Shown: piece after piece, positions 1 through 8,267 of the stretch
Numbering within the stretch: position 1 is the stretch's first letter
Layout of the letters: each line of letters begins with the position of its first letter
From: Choladousia sp944382085
GTDB taxonomy: Bacteria; Bacillota; Clostridia; Lachnospirales; Lachnospiraceae
DNA: 64,000 nucleotides
Assembly (NCBI GenBank): GCA_963927335.1
Contig: CAWVAJ010000006.1
Location: forward strand, 205,211 to 269,210
Reading direction: 5' to 3'
Made by a program: the position numbers and the translations under genes
Notes under the pieces: model-generated
What the model saw: the letters and a program-made list of their open reading frames with translations, nothing else
The model's database searches: none
Told to the model about the DNA's origin: nothing

Positions 1-362
1 TTCTGCGTCTGAATTCCCGGAAGCCGGAAACAGAGGCCGAAATAGGCGGCCAAAAGCTCCTGCGGCTGCATCTCGCCCTCCGGCGTCTGAATGGGTCTTC
101 CCTCCTGCATTTTCTGGTAAACTCCTTCGATCCGCAGCCGGTCCTTCTGATCCGCTTCCTGCTCCGTCTCCGGTTCTCCGTTCCAGAAATGCCACTCCCC
201 CGCCGCGTCCAAACGGAGCGCGTTTGGGAGCAGTGACTGATTCTCCCCCGGCGTAAGATCCAGAGTCAACGGTTCTTTCAGGGATTTGTGAAAATACGTC
301 ACCTGGGTATACTCTTCCTGCAGATCAATTCCCAGAATTAATTCGTTTGTCGCCTGTATCAT
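1..362 (-). CDS. DUF5716-like protein, 3' part cut by window edge
   Basis: The first 120 or so residues of a minus-strand gene that runs off the left edge. It starts MIQATNELILGIDLQEEY, which resembles the opening beta strand of an actin/Hsp70-like ATPase fold (GIDL), but the visible part is too short to prove this. The ATG follows a GGTGA ribosome site with a 6-base gap and lies 11 bases after the stop of the DUF5717-like gene, so the two are surely cotranscribed. In Lachnospiraceae a DUF5716 protein commonly lies next to a DUF5717 protein, and the name is given on that basis. Function is unknown. Confidence 0.6.
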   Translation of the reverse strand, partial: MIQATNELILGIDLQEEYTQVTYFHKSLKEPLTLDLTPGENQSLLPNALRLDAAGEWHFWNGEPETEQEADQKDRLRIEGVYQKMQEGRPIQTPEGEMQPQELLAAYFGLCFRLPGIQTQ

Positions 363-373
363 ATATGATCACC

Positions 374-3300
374 CTATACCAGTGTAAACAGTTCTTTCGT
401 TAAGTAGTCCAGCTGGAGATACGTACCGATCTCCTCCTGGAACTTCGCCTCGTCGCTTTGCTTAGCCGCTCTCGAAATCCGGTTCAGAAGCTCATAGCGG
501 GTATTCTCCCCGGTGATTTCCCCGGACGCCGTAAGAATCCTTTTATCCGATTTTCGTACGGTTCCGTCCAGTTCTTCTTCCAGAAAGCACTCCAGCTCGT
601 CGCCGTAAAACAGCGTAAACTCCCGGACAAAAATTCCTTCAAAACAGTTCTTCATCGTTTCGCGGGTATACGCTTCCTGTCCCTTTTTCCTCCAGGAAAT
701 CGTCACAATGCTTTCCGGATTCCCGACATACTCCACGAATTCTCTTCCCTTCATCTGATAAGGGCCCAGCAGGGCGCGGTCGAACCTTTTCCAGAACGCA
801 AAACGCATTCCTCTGGCGCTGTACTGTTCCAGCAGTTCCTGTACGTACTGCCGCTGTTCCTGGGTAAGCCGCACCGACATGGCATAATGCTGCATCAGCG
901 CCAGCCTGCATACGTCTTCCTGCTCCGCAGCCCTGCCCTGGCTGCTGAGCTTGGCATAATCCCGTTCCATATACCGGAACACGCCATCCGCCACCGGCTG
1001 CCCTTTTACAAAGTATTCGTAAGCCTTCAGATTTACGTATGCGCGGCAGAGTTTTTTTCGTCCCATTTTCTTTGCGTAGGACTCAAAGACGGGTTCGGAT
1101 CCTCTGGTTCCGCTTCTGGTAAAGAGAAGCGTCATTAGAATCTTCTCCTCCATCAGCATGGTATCCAGCTCAAATTCTACGCCGGCCTGCCAAATCTGTA
1201 TCATCTCCTGCACAGGCCCTTCGTAGTAAAGGAGCAGATAGCGCAGGAGCTTGTCGTCGTATTTTCCGCTGCTGAAGCAATACCGGCAGAGAGAAACCAG
1301 CATGGCGTTCTCTTCAAACTCCCGGTCCAGCACCATACGGCTGCAGATCCTCACCAGCTCCATCACGGGAACCTCCTCCGCGCCGTACCGGTCAATCAGC
1401 AGAAACGCCTCCTGGCACATTCCCTCCTGCGCCAGAAGCGTAAGCAGCGTTTTTTTGTCGACTTTTACATACTCCTGGTATGGAATTGCCATAAGAAATT
1501 CCCGCAGAGAGTCTTCGCTTGGATGCTCTTTGTACCATCCAAGCAGCACCGCCCGCAGCCTCTCTCTGTATTCTTCGGTAAAGCTCTCCAGCTCGCACGC
1601 TTTCTTCAGGGCCGCGAGGGCCTCCCTTGTGACCTGGCCTTCCATCAGGCAGCGGCTGCTGATAAAAAGAAGCAGGCCCGGATGCTCCGGCGCTTTCTCC
1701 AAGCACCACGCAAGCATTTCTTCCTGCCAGAATACCGGCCGGATCTCGCAGAGCATGGCCGCCGTATAGCGAATCCCCTCCTGATCTTCCGCCAGAAGGG
1801 CGCTTTGCGGATCGTAGCACGGAACCAGGGCTTTCCCTCCAAAAAGGGCGGCTCTTCGCTCCTCTCCCGTTCTGGGAGAATGCACGATGATCTGGCGGAT
1901 GCTGGGCGCTTCGCAGGTAACCTCCACCGTAAACAGAAGCTCCGCCAACCGCTCCGCCATAGTTTTGGTCAGAAGATCCTTCCTGAGATACGTCCGGTAC
2001 AGAACGCACAGATCGTCGGAAATCCTTCCCGCCTCCAGCTGTTCCAGCGTGAATTTCTCCATGGCGGCTCTGAAGTTCCGGTAGGTCTGGGGATCCTCCT
2101 CTTTCTTCTCTGTCATGCGGCGGTATACGGCCGCGCGCTTTTTATAGTCCAGGGTGTGGTCATAGGCAAAGTACATCCGTATAATCTGCGGCATATCCTG
2201 AAGATTGGTGTACTCCATGGATTCCATGTAATATTCGTACAGACCGGTAATCCTCAAACCGCTGGACACACCCTTTTCATACCATTCAAAATACTTGTGA
2301 TCCTTCTTGTCTCCTTTCATCAGGAGCAGGCAGATGGCTTTCGTCAGATCTTCCGAAGGATATACCCGGCTTCCCTGGCAGAGCACTTCAAACAGCGTTT
2401 CGTGAAATTCTGGAACGTGGGCCGTAAGGCTTGCCGTCTGCCGCAGCACCTCGGCCGTAAGGATCTGTTCTCTGGCGGCGAAGCGGAGAAGCTGCAGTTC
2501 AAAGCTTCCCAGATGCCGCATCAGAAACGGATTCTTCTTCAGGATCGGATAAGCCTCAAGATACATGATCCGGCTTCTGCAGCCATACCGGAACTGCTGG
2601 GCCGCCAGCTCATATCTGGCATTCTCATCGTTCAGAAGCGACTCCTTCAGGTAGAAAAGGATCCACTGAAGCTTCCAGTTCGTTTTGTCTCTGAGAAACA
2701 TCCGGTCGATTTCCGCTTCCACCTGGTCCACATATTCTTTGTCCCGGTTAAAAAAGGTGGTCATATACAGGAAAAACCCATACCGCTCCGGAGTATCCAG
2801 ACGCCGCCTCGACTGCTCCAGCCCCTGAAGAATCTTCAGGGCCTTCTGTCTCTTCCCGTCCGCATAGTACAGCTGCACAAGAAAAAGCTCCGCGAAAGGA
2901 TCGTTTCCTCCTGCCCGCCGGTAACTGTTGATCACGCTTACCGACCGGTCGATCCAGGTCTGGACGTCAATCTTTTTCAGACGGAAGCCCACGTAGAGGG
3001 ATTCCAGCTTCTTCTGCATGATTTTGCAGATATGTCCCTGCTTCTGGGTTCCGGTTCTCCCGGCTTTCTGCGCCGTCACCTGAATCGTAATCGTCTGGTA
3101 GCAGGTAGAAAGCCGGATCTGTCCGAAGTTCCTGCCTCCATGCATGAGATTGGTATCAATGATAACATTCAGATCATAGGTACTTCCCGCGAATTCATCC
3201 GTGGTAATAAGCTTTTTCTCAGGCCTCAGAAAGCTGCCGTCCGCTTCCACCTTAATCCGCTGAAATCCATACGTATTCTTCGAAATCTGAATGGTTTCCC

Positions 3301-3928
3301 TTACCGGTTCCGTAAGATCCTTCCATTCGATCTCTCTGCGGTCAACGGAAATCTCCACCCCGTCCTTCTGTCCGGTTCCTGTAAGAAATTCCTCCAGGCT
3401 CTGGTAATTAAAGGAAGGAGAGCCCAGTCCTCTGTACAGAGCGTACAGATGGGGATCCTTTTCTTTCAGGTGATTCTGAAATCCTTCCGAAATAAAGTGG
3501 CGGTACGCCCGCTGGAAGTCCTCGCCTGCCAGCTTTCCAAGACCCGCCACGTCCAAGGGATTCTCTTTGTTTTCTTTTTTCTTTCGGTTCGCCGTCCGTA
3601 TGGTATACGGAAGGGTATATTCCCCCAGATCGGAACAGATGGTAAAGGCTCCGCTTTCCACCCATCCGTCCGGCAGACCGTTTCCGTCCACCTGATAATG
3701 GATCTCATTTTTCGTTCCCTGAAATTCCACCGGATTACAGGTCATGCGGGGATTGGAAGAATAAAGGAATCCTCTCACCTTCTCTCCTGCCGGATGCTCC
3801 AGAACAAAGCTTTTCTGCACCACTTCGCCCGGAGCCACCTGAAGCTCGATCTCCTGGGGCAGGATAGTCAGTTGAGGACTCTCGTATTCAAATTTTCCAT
3901 TTAACAGCTGTTCAATTCTTCTCTTCAC
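374..3928 (-). CDS. DUF5717-like large repeat protein
   Basis: A protein of 1184 residues with no signal peptide or membrane segment, so probably cytoplasmic. The N-terminal third looks beta-rich (for example LTILPQEIELQVAPGEVVQK, like an Ig-type strand pattern). From about residue 300 onward it is almost all helical, with many short helix pairs of TPR-like spacing (FAELFLVQLYYADGKRQKAL). The start is GTG behind AGGTGAT; no better ATG lies nearby. It lies 17 bases after nrdR and 11 before a DUF5716-like gene, forming one operon. This pair is typical of Lachnospiraceae and has no assigned role. A scaffold or envelope-linked role is possible, but nothing in the sequence proves it. Confidence 0.7.
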   Translation of the reverse strand: MKRRIEQLLNGKFEYESPQLTILPQEIELQVAPGEVVQKSFVLEHPAGEKVRGFLYSSNPRMTCNPVEFQGTKNEIHYQVDGNGLPDGWVESGAFTICSDLGEYTLPYTIRTANRKKKENKENPLDVAGLGKLAGEDFQRAYRHFISEGFQNHLKEKDPHLYALYRGLGSPSFNYQSLEEFLTGTGQKDGVEISVDRREIEWKDLTEPVRETIQISKNTYGFQRIKVEADGSFLRPEKKLITTDEFAGSTYDLNVIIDTNLMHGGRNFGQIRLSTCYQTITIQVTAQKAGRTGTQKQGHICKIMQKKLESLYVGFRLKKIDVQTWIDRSVSVINSYRRAGGNDPFAELFLVQLYYADGKRQKALKILQGLEQSRRRLDTPERYGFFLYMTTFFNRDKEYVDQVEAEIDRMFLRDKTNWKLQWILFYLKESLLNDENARYELAAQQFRYGCRSRIMYLEAYPILKKNPFLMRHLGSFELQLLRFAAREQILTAEVLRQTASLTAHVPEFHETLFEVLCQGSRVYPSEDLTKAICLLLMKGDKKDHKYFEWYEKGVSSGLRITGLYEYYMESMEYTNLQDMPQIIRMYFAYDHTLDYKKRAAVYRRMTEKKEEDPQTYRNFRAAMEKFTLEQLEAGRISDDLCVLYRTYLRKDLLTKTMAERLAELLFTVEVTCEAPSIRQIIVHSPRTGEERRAALFGGKALVPCYDPQSALLAEDQEGIRYTAAMLCEIRPVFWQEEMLAWCLEKAPEHPGLLLFISSRCLMEGQVTREALAALKKACELESFTEEYRERLRAVLLGWYKEHPSEDSLREFLMAIPYQEYVKVDKKTLLTLLAQEGMCQEAFLLIDRYGAEEVPVMELVRICSRMVLDREFEENAMLVSLCRYCFSSGKYDDKLLRYLLLYYEGPVQEMIQIWQAGVEFELDTMLMEEKILMTLLFTRSGTRGSEPVFESYAKKMGRKKLCRAYVNLKAYEYFVKGQPVADGVFRYMERDYAKLSSQGRAAEQEDVCRLALMQHYAMSVRLTQEQRQYVQELLEQYSARGMRFAFWKRFDRALLGPYQMKGREFVEYVGNPESIVTISWRKKGQEAYTRETMKNCFEGIFVREFTLFYGDELECFLEEELDGTVRKSDKRILTASGEITGENTRYELLNRISRAAKQSDEAKFQEEIGTYLQLDYLTKELFTLV

Positions 3929-3945
3929 TTTATCACCTGAGGTAT

Positions 3946-4395
3946 CTATTCTAAAAATTTCTTCAGTTCATCCATAAAGGTATTCACGTCTTTAAACTCT
4001 CTGTAGACGGAGGCAAACCTCACATACGCCACAGCGTCCAGGTCTTTGAGCTTCTCCATGACGATCTCGCCGATCGCCTTGCTCTCGATCTCTTTTTCTT
4101 CCCGGTTAAATACTTCCATCTCCGCCGCGTCGATGAGTTCTTTTATCTTCTGAATGGGAATCGGCCGCTTATAGCAGGCGCGCATCACGCCGGCTTCGAT
4201 CTTCGCCCGGTCATACTGTTCCCGGTTCTGGTCTTTCTTAATCACAATCAGGGGAATCGTCTCTACTTTCTCATAGGTCGTAAACCGTTTCCCACAGTGG
4301 TCGCACAGACGTCTCCTGCGGATGGAGCTGTTGTCATCTGCCGGTCTGGAGTCTACTACTCTGGTATTGTCATGGCTGCAAAAGGGACATTTCAT
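3946..4395 (-). CDS. nrdR: NrdR transcriptional repressor
   Basis: A full-length NrdR of 149 residues. The N-terminus carries the zinc ribbon CPFC...CDHCG (residues 3-6 and 31-35) and the conserved SIRRRRLC stretch. Residues of about 49-139 form an ATP-cone domain. NrdR binds NrdR boxes before ribonucleotide reductase genes and represses them when the cone is loaded with dATP/ATP. The start is ATG with GGGAGGAA upstream, under a near-consensus sigma-A promoter. It heads an operon with the DUF5717-like and DUF5716-like genes rather than with nrd genes. Confidence is high because both domains and the length match. Confidence 0.97.
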   Translation of the reverse strand: MKCPFCSHDNTRVVDSRPADDNSSIRRRRLCDHCGKRFTTYEKVETIPLIVIKKDQNREQYDRAKIEAGVMRACYKRPIPIQKIKELIDAAEMEVFNREEKEIESKAIGEIVMEKLKDLDAVAYVRFASVYREFKDVNTFMDELKKFLE

Positions 4396-4437
4396 CTTCT
4401 ATTCCTCCCTGTGAAATACGGCAGTTCATCTGTCCTG

Positions 4438-4466
4438 AGTATAGCGGATATAAGAAATACTGTCAA
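4438..4466 (-). promoter_or_regulatory. sigma-A type promoter of nrdR
   Basis: On the minus strand TTGACA (4466-4461), a 17-base spacer and TATACT (4443-4438). The start point should fall near 4431, giving a leader of about 35 bases before the nrdR ATG. Confidence 0.8.
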
Positions 4467-4514
4467 TTATCTATCATATAATAATCATGAGAGAAAATCA
4501 AGGACGGAAGGGGT

Positions 4515-4772
4515 ATGCGCTTTTTTGATTTAAAGCATAAAGAAGTCATCAACGTGCAGTCCTGCCGCTCGTTAGGATGCGTCAGCGATCTGGACTTAGA
4601 CTGCAGAACCGGCTGCATCCTGGCTCTGATTGTACCCGGTCCCGGAAAGCTGTGCTGGTTCCTGGGACAGGAGTTTGAATATATCATTCCCTGGAACTGT
4701 ATCTGCCAGATCGGCGCGGACATCATCCTGGTGGACATCGATGAGAAAAGGGCGCAGAAAAAATGCGGATAA
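4515..4772 (+). CDS. YlmC/YmxH family PRC-barrel sporulation protein
   Basis: A protein of 85 residues that is a single PRC-barrel-like beta domain. It begins MRFFDLKHKEVINVQSC and continues with G-x-VSDLDLD, the pattern of the YlmC/YmxH family of spore formers. The ATG sits 3 bases after GGAAGGGG. It is transcribed away from nrdR and ends just before a hairpin terminator. Family members are linked to sporulation by distribution and expression, but a molecular role is not established. The length is normal for the family. Confidence 0.85.
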   Translation: MRFFDLKHKEVINVQSCRSLGCVSDLDLDCRTGCILALIVPGPGKLCWFLGQEFEYIIPWNCICQIGADIILVDIDEKRAQKKCG

Positions 4773-4779
4773 ATCAAAC

Positions 4780-4806
4780 GGCAGCCCTCATTTCGAGCGG
4801 CTGCCG
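4780..4806. terminator. hairpin terminator between convergent genes
   Basis: CGGCAGCC (4780-4787) pairs with GGCTGCCG (4799-4806) around an 11-base loop. Pyrimidine-rich sequence follows on plus and TTTGATTT on minus, so it may serve both the ylmC-like gene and the ABC permease gene. Confidence 0.7.
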
Positions 4807-4815
4807 TCTTCTCCT

Positions 4816-5763
4816 CTATCGTTTATCCCGGTCTATAAATTCAAGGCTGACTACCGCAGCCAGCGCGTAGATAAGCGCGAACAGGGCGAGATATCCCCAT
4901 CGGCGCAGAACCAGGGACGCTTCGTAGCTGTAAATCTTCCGATAGGTATAATCATGGACAAAATTTTCCAGGTAGCTTCGCCCGTCCCGGATGATATCCT
5001 GAACCACGTCCTCCGGAAGTTCCTCCAGGATCTCCTGGAGATCGTCGGCCTCTTCCAGCATTTCCAGCTCGGAATCCAGGATCTCCGAGGGAAGCTCGTT
5101 GAGATTCGCCTCAATGCACAGCACCCTCTGTCCCCATTTGCTGATGGTAAGATCCGAGATGATCTTCGCGTGCCCCGTAATCGGAAAAATGGAACCGGAA
5201 AAAATCAGCTGCACAATCAGGATAAAGGGCATAACCGTCATCGCGGACGTGGTATTTCTCACAATGGAGGATACCGCAAGGCCAAGCATATCCGCGGCGT
5301 ACAGCACCAGGAAAAGGGAAAGGAAGAAATCTCCGCAGAAGAATCCCGTAATCAGTCCCTGGGAGGGAAATTTCAGAAAAATCCCGTAAAAGGCCGTCAT
5401 AACCAGCGCCTGTACCAGACAGATCGACGCCTGGTAAATCATATGGGCGGCCACGTAAGAGGTAATATGGAGTCCGGTCCGGTGTTCTCTCTTGATCACC
5501 TGGCGTTCCTTGCAGACCTCCTGGATGGAATTAAAGATACCGATCCAGATACAGGAGGATACGATCGCGAAGAAACCGGATCTGGTGCTCTCTTTCGTCA
5601 CAAACATAGAGTCCTGCAGGACAAAGGAGAGAATGCCCGCCACCACTACGGCGAAAAAAATCGTTTTCCAGTTCCGCTCGTTCACAAAGATCCGGAAAAA
5701 CTTTCCTACGTAGACTTTAATCTGCGTGAGACGTCCCTGTCTTTTCACATCCTGCGTTTCCAT
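4816..5763 (-). CDS. ABC-2 type (ABCG-like) permease
   Basis: About 315 residues from the ATG at 5763 (METQDVKRQGRL), which has GGATG at good spacing. An in-frame upstream extension to 5856 lies inside the ATPase gene and is unlikely to be translated. There are six likely membrane segments: two near residues 35-85, a cluster at 110-205, and one at the C-terminus (YLALFALIYALAAVVSLEF). A long acidic loop (EILDSELEMLEEADDLQEIL) separates the last two. The pattern matches the membrane half of ABCG/ABC-2 exporters. The gene overlaps the FHA-ABC ATPase gene by 47 bases, so the two should form one transporter. The substrate is not evident. Confidence 0.8.
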   Translation of the reverse strand: METQDVKRQGRLTQIKVYVGKFFRIFVNERNWKTIFFAVVVAGILSFVLQDSMFVTKESTRSGFFAIVSSCIWIGIFNSIQEVCKERQVIKREHRTGLHITSYVAAHMIYQASICLVQALVMTAFYGIFLKFPSQGLITGFFCGDFFLSLFLVLYAADMLGLAVSSIVRNTTSAMTVMPFILIVQLIFSGSIFPITGHAKIISDLTISKWGQRVLCIEANLNELPSEILDSELEMLEEADDLQEILEELPEDVVQDIIRDGRSYLENFVHDYTYRKIYSYEASLVLRRWGYLALFALIYALAAVVSLEFIDRDKR

Positions 5764-7273
5764 TTTCTGACATCCTTTCTGTTTTCTGATATTTTTCGAT
5801 ATAGTAATCCGCCATGCCTTCGCCGCCTTCATCCGGGCGGTTGATCCTGCGCACAACTTCCTCCATGGTTTCCACGTCGAAGAAATCTCTCGCCTCTTTC
5901 GGCGACCCGCAGAAAGCCAGATGTCCCACGTTCCCCACGGAATCCTTCGCCAGAACGATCACTTTGTCGAACAGATCGATCACGCGGTCCGGGGAATGGG
6001 TAATCACGATTACCGTCTTGCCCTGATCCGCGATCGTCCGCAGACATTCCATCAGATGTCGGGCCATGACTCCGTCCAGTCCGGAATCCGGTTCATCCAG
6101 GAAGAAGAGGCTGGGATCGGCAATGTATTCCACGGCAATGCTCAGTCTCTTGCGCTGTCCTCCGGAGAGCTTGGACACCAGGGACGTTCTTTCGCTCTCC
6201 AGGCCCAGCGTTTCCAGAACCGCCTGGACCCGTCCGGCCCGTTCTTCCTCTCCGATGTTCTGGGGAAGACGCATCTCAGCCGCGTTCTCCAGCGTATCTT
6301 CCACGGAGTCATCCAGCCGCAGCCAGTCCTGCTGCGGCACGAATCCGATTTCGTATTTCATTTTCTCATAATTCCGGTAGACGTCCACGCCGTCCAGAGA
6401 GATCGAACCCTGGGCTTTCTCATAGCCCATCACGGCGTTGAGGAAGGTGGTCTTCCCGGCTCCGGAGCCTCCCAGCACCAGGGCCATCTCTCCGGCATTG
6501 ATGGAGAGGTTGATGTTCTGGAGCAGCATCCGTTTGCGGAACAGGTTCCGTACGCTTCTCTCCTCAATATGAATCGTAAGCCGGTTCCCCGCCGCCTCAT
6601 GGTGATTGTACATCAGCCTGTCTCCCAGAAACAGAAACAGCGTCCTGCCGATCCGGACTACGTCTAAGTACCGCAGGGCGCAGCGTTCCCCCACCAGTTC
6701 CCCGTTCACATAGATCCCGAATTTGGTATTGTGTTCAAAGACTGTCCAGGCGTTATCCTTCCACGCCAGCAGCGCGTACCGCTTGGGAAGCGCCGCCTGG
6801 TCCGGCTGATCCTTCTGGATCTCTTCCCCTTCCGATTCCTCCCGGCAGCTGAGATAGTAGTTCTGTCCGCGGTCGTCCAGCATAAGCTCCTTCCACTGCA
6901 CCCTGGGATCGAACTTTTCGCGGAAAATCATAACCGCCGCTTCCGGATCGCGCTCCCCATTTGAAGAGCGGTCTACGCGCAGCACGTCCCCGTCCTCCAG
7001 TTCCACGAAATGCTCCTGTTCGGTTGCGTCGCTGCCGATGCGCCGATCCTGATTATAATAGGTGCCAAACTCGGTTCCCAGATCCTTATAAAGAAACCGG
7101 TTCTCTTCCCGGCTGAGTTTTCCGTGAAGCTCTCCCATATAGGGACAGTCAATCTGGATCTCAGCCGCCCCGCCTTCGGTTTTCCGTCCGAGGTAGACCG
7201 TTTCCTCCTTTATGGGAACCTGTGTCATGTTCCGGTTTTTATCGCAGATTACCAGTTTCGCGACCTGTGCCAT
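5717..7273 (-). CDS. ABC transporter ATPase with two FHA domains
   Basis: A 518-residue fusion. Residues 20-110 form an FHA-like domain (YLGRK then GELHGKL), and residues 160-230 a second, weaker one (KFGIYVNGE, RYLDVVRIG). From about 235 onward there is a full ABC ATPase: Walker A GGSGAGKTT, signature LSGGQRKR, Walker B LFFLDEPDSGLDG and switch His in VITHSPD. The architecture is that of ABCG-type exporters with phosphothreonine-binding FHA domains, which suggests control by a Ser/Thr kinase or assembly through phospho-partners. No kinase gene is nearby. It is followed by its permease and preceded by a consensus promoter. Confidence 0.9.
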   Translation of the reverse strand: MAQVAKLVICDKNRNMTQVPIKEETVYLGRKTEGGAAEIQIDCPYMGELHGKLSREENRFLYKDLGTEFGTYYNQDRRIGSDATEQEHFVELEDGDVLRVDRSSNGERDPEAAVMIFREKFDPRVQWKELMLDDRGQNYYLSCREESEGEEIQKDQPDQAALPKRYALLAWKDNAWTVFEHNTKFGIYVNGELVGERCALRYLDVVRIGRTLFLFLGDRLMYNHHEAAGNRLTIHIEERSVRNLFRKRMLLQNINLSINAGEMALVLGGSGAGKTTFLNAVMGYEKAQGSISLDGVDVYRNYEKMKYEIGFVPQQDWLRLDDSVEDTLENAAEMRLPQNIGEEERAGRVQAVLETLGLESERTSLVSKLSGGQRKRLSIAVEYIADPSLFFLDEPDSGLDGVMARHLMECLRTIADQGKTVIVITHSPDRVIDLFDKVIVLAKDSVGNVGHLAFCGSPKEARDFFDVETMEEVVRRINRPDEGGEGMADYYIEKYQKTERMSENGNAGCEKTGTSHAD

Positions 7274-7317
7274 TCTCTTTCCCCCTGTGTGTTTTCCGTT
7301 AAGACTTATTCTTACCT

Positions 7318-7346
7318 ATTCTATTCGTTCCGGTATGCGCTGTCAA
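7318..7346 (-). promoter_or_regulatory. sigma-A type promoter of the FHA-ABC operon
   Basis: On minus TTGACA (7346-7341), a 17-base spacer and TAGAAT (7323-7318). It lies directly after the sigG terminator, so the exporter operon is separate from the sporulation genes. Confidence 0.8.
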
Positions 7347-7360
7347 CCGTTTCTCACCGG

Positions 7361-7391
7361 ACAAAAAAAACTGCGGGGTTCAGACCCGCAG
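7361..7391 (-). terminator. sigG terminator overlapping its stop codon
   Basis: Stem CTGCGGG (7391-7385) with CCCGCAG (7377-7371), followed by eight T residues on minus. The 5' arm encodes the last residues of SigG, and the TGA (7382-7380) lies in the loop. Confidence 0.9.
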
Positions 7392-8159
7392 ATAATTTCG
7401 CATGGTTTTCAGGGCGCTTTTTTCCAGGCGGCTGACCTGTGCCTGAGAAATCCCGATCTCAGAGGCCACCTCCATCTGCGTTTTCCCCTCGAAAAAACGC
7501 ATTTCAATGATGTGCTTTTCCCGCTGGTTCAGCCGTTTCATCGCTTCGCTCAAAGAAATGGATTCCACCCAGTTTTCTTCCCTGCTCTTTTTGTCGCTGA
7601 TCTGGTCCATCACGTACAGCGTATCCCCGCCTTCTGAGTAAACCGGATCATACAGGCTGACCGGGCTTTGAATCGCGTCCATGGCGTATACGATCTCTTC
7701 TTTCGGAATCCCGATCTCCTGGGCGATTTCATGGATCGTCGGCTCTTTCTGATACTTTTTCGTATAATTTTCCTTGGCGTAAATGGCTTTATAGGCCGTA
7801 TCCCGCAGGGAACGGCTGACCCGGATGGAATTGTTGTCCCTAAGATACCTTCGGATCTCCCCGATAATCATGGGCACCGCGTACGTAGAAAATTTCACAT
7901 TAAGGTTGGTATCAAAATTATCGATTGCTTTCATAAGGCCGATGCATCCGATCTGAAACAGGTCGTCCGCGTTCTCGCTGCTTGAGGAAAACCGTTTGAT
8001 CACGCTGAGAACCAGTCTTAAATTCCCCTTGATATACAGCTCCCTGGCCTCCTCGTCTCCCGCTTTAATCCGCTGGAAGAGAAACTCCTTTTCGTCATTG
8101 GTCAGGACAGGAAGCCTGGACGTATTGACACCGCAGATTTCAACTTTATTTAACGCCAT
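7380..8159 (-). CDS. sigG: RNA polymerase sporulation sigma factor SigG
   Basis: A 259-residue sigma-70 family factor matching SigG over its whole length, including the characteristic N-terminus NKVEICGVNTSRLPVL. Region 2 contains LVLSVIKRFS and DDLFQIGCIGLMKAI, and region 4 contains the helix-turn-helix TQMEVASEIGISQAQVSRLE. SigG directs late forespore transcription. The start is ATG behind TAGGAGGATGATCAC. It lies downstream of ftsQ, whereas in Bacillus it follows sigE. A strong hairpin sits in its leader. Confidence 0.97.
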   Translation of the reverse strand: MALNKVEICGVNTSRLPVLTNDEKEFLFQRIKAGDEEARELYIKGNLRLVLSVIKRFSSSSENADDLFQIGCIGLMKAIDNFDTNLNVKFSTYAVPMIIGEIRRYLRDNNSIRVSRSLRDTAYKAIYAKENYTKKYQKEPTIHEIAQEIGIPKEEIVYAMDAIQSPVSLYDPVYSEGGDTLYVMDQISDKKSREENWVESISLSEAMKRLNQREKHIIEMRFFEGKTQMEVASEIGISQAQVSRLEKSALKTMRNYLRV

Positions 8160-8203
8160 GTGATCATCCTCCTAAACTGTCTTAGTAGAATGATTCACAA
8201 GTT

Positions 8204-8226
8204 AGGCGGGCGCTATGCGCCCGCCT
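8204..8226 (-). promoter_or_regulatory. perfect 10-bp hairpin in the sigG leader
   Basis: AGGCGGGCGC and GCGCCCGCCT are separated by 3 bases, and the stem is almost all G-C. Neither strand has a T run after it, so it is not a standard terminator. It lies between ftsQ and sigG, 45 bases before the sigG ATG. It could weaken read-through or translation of sigG. Confidence 0.6.
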
Positions 8227-8267
8227 GAAAAATTTAAAAAAGTTTTAGTCCTTGACAGCGGCGTCTG

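Noticed and set aside
1523..3904. 793-codon open frame on plus
   Set aside because: Antisense shadow of the DUF5717-like gene: no ribosome site, and rich in His, Arg, Gln and Leu as such shadows are.
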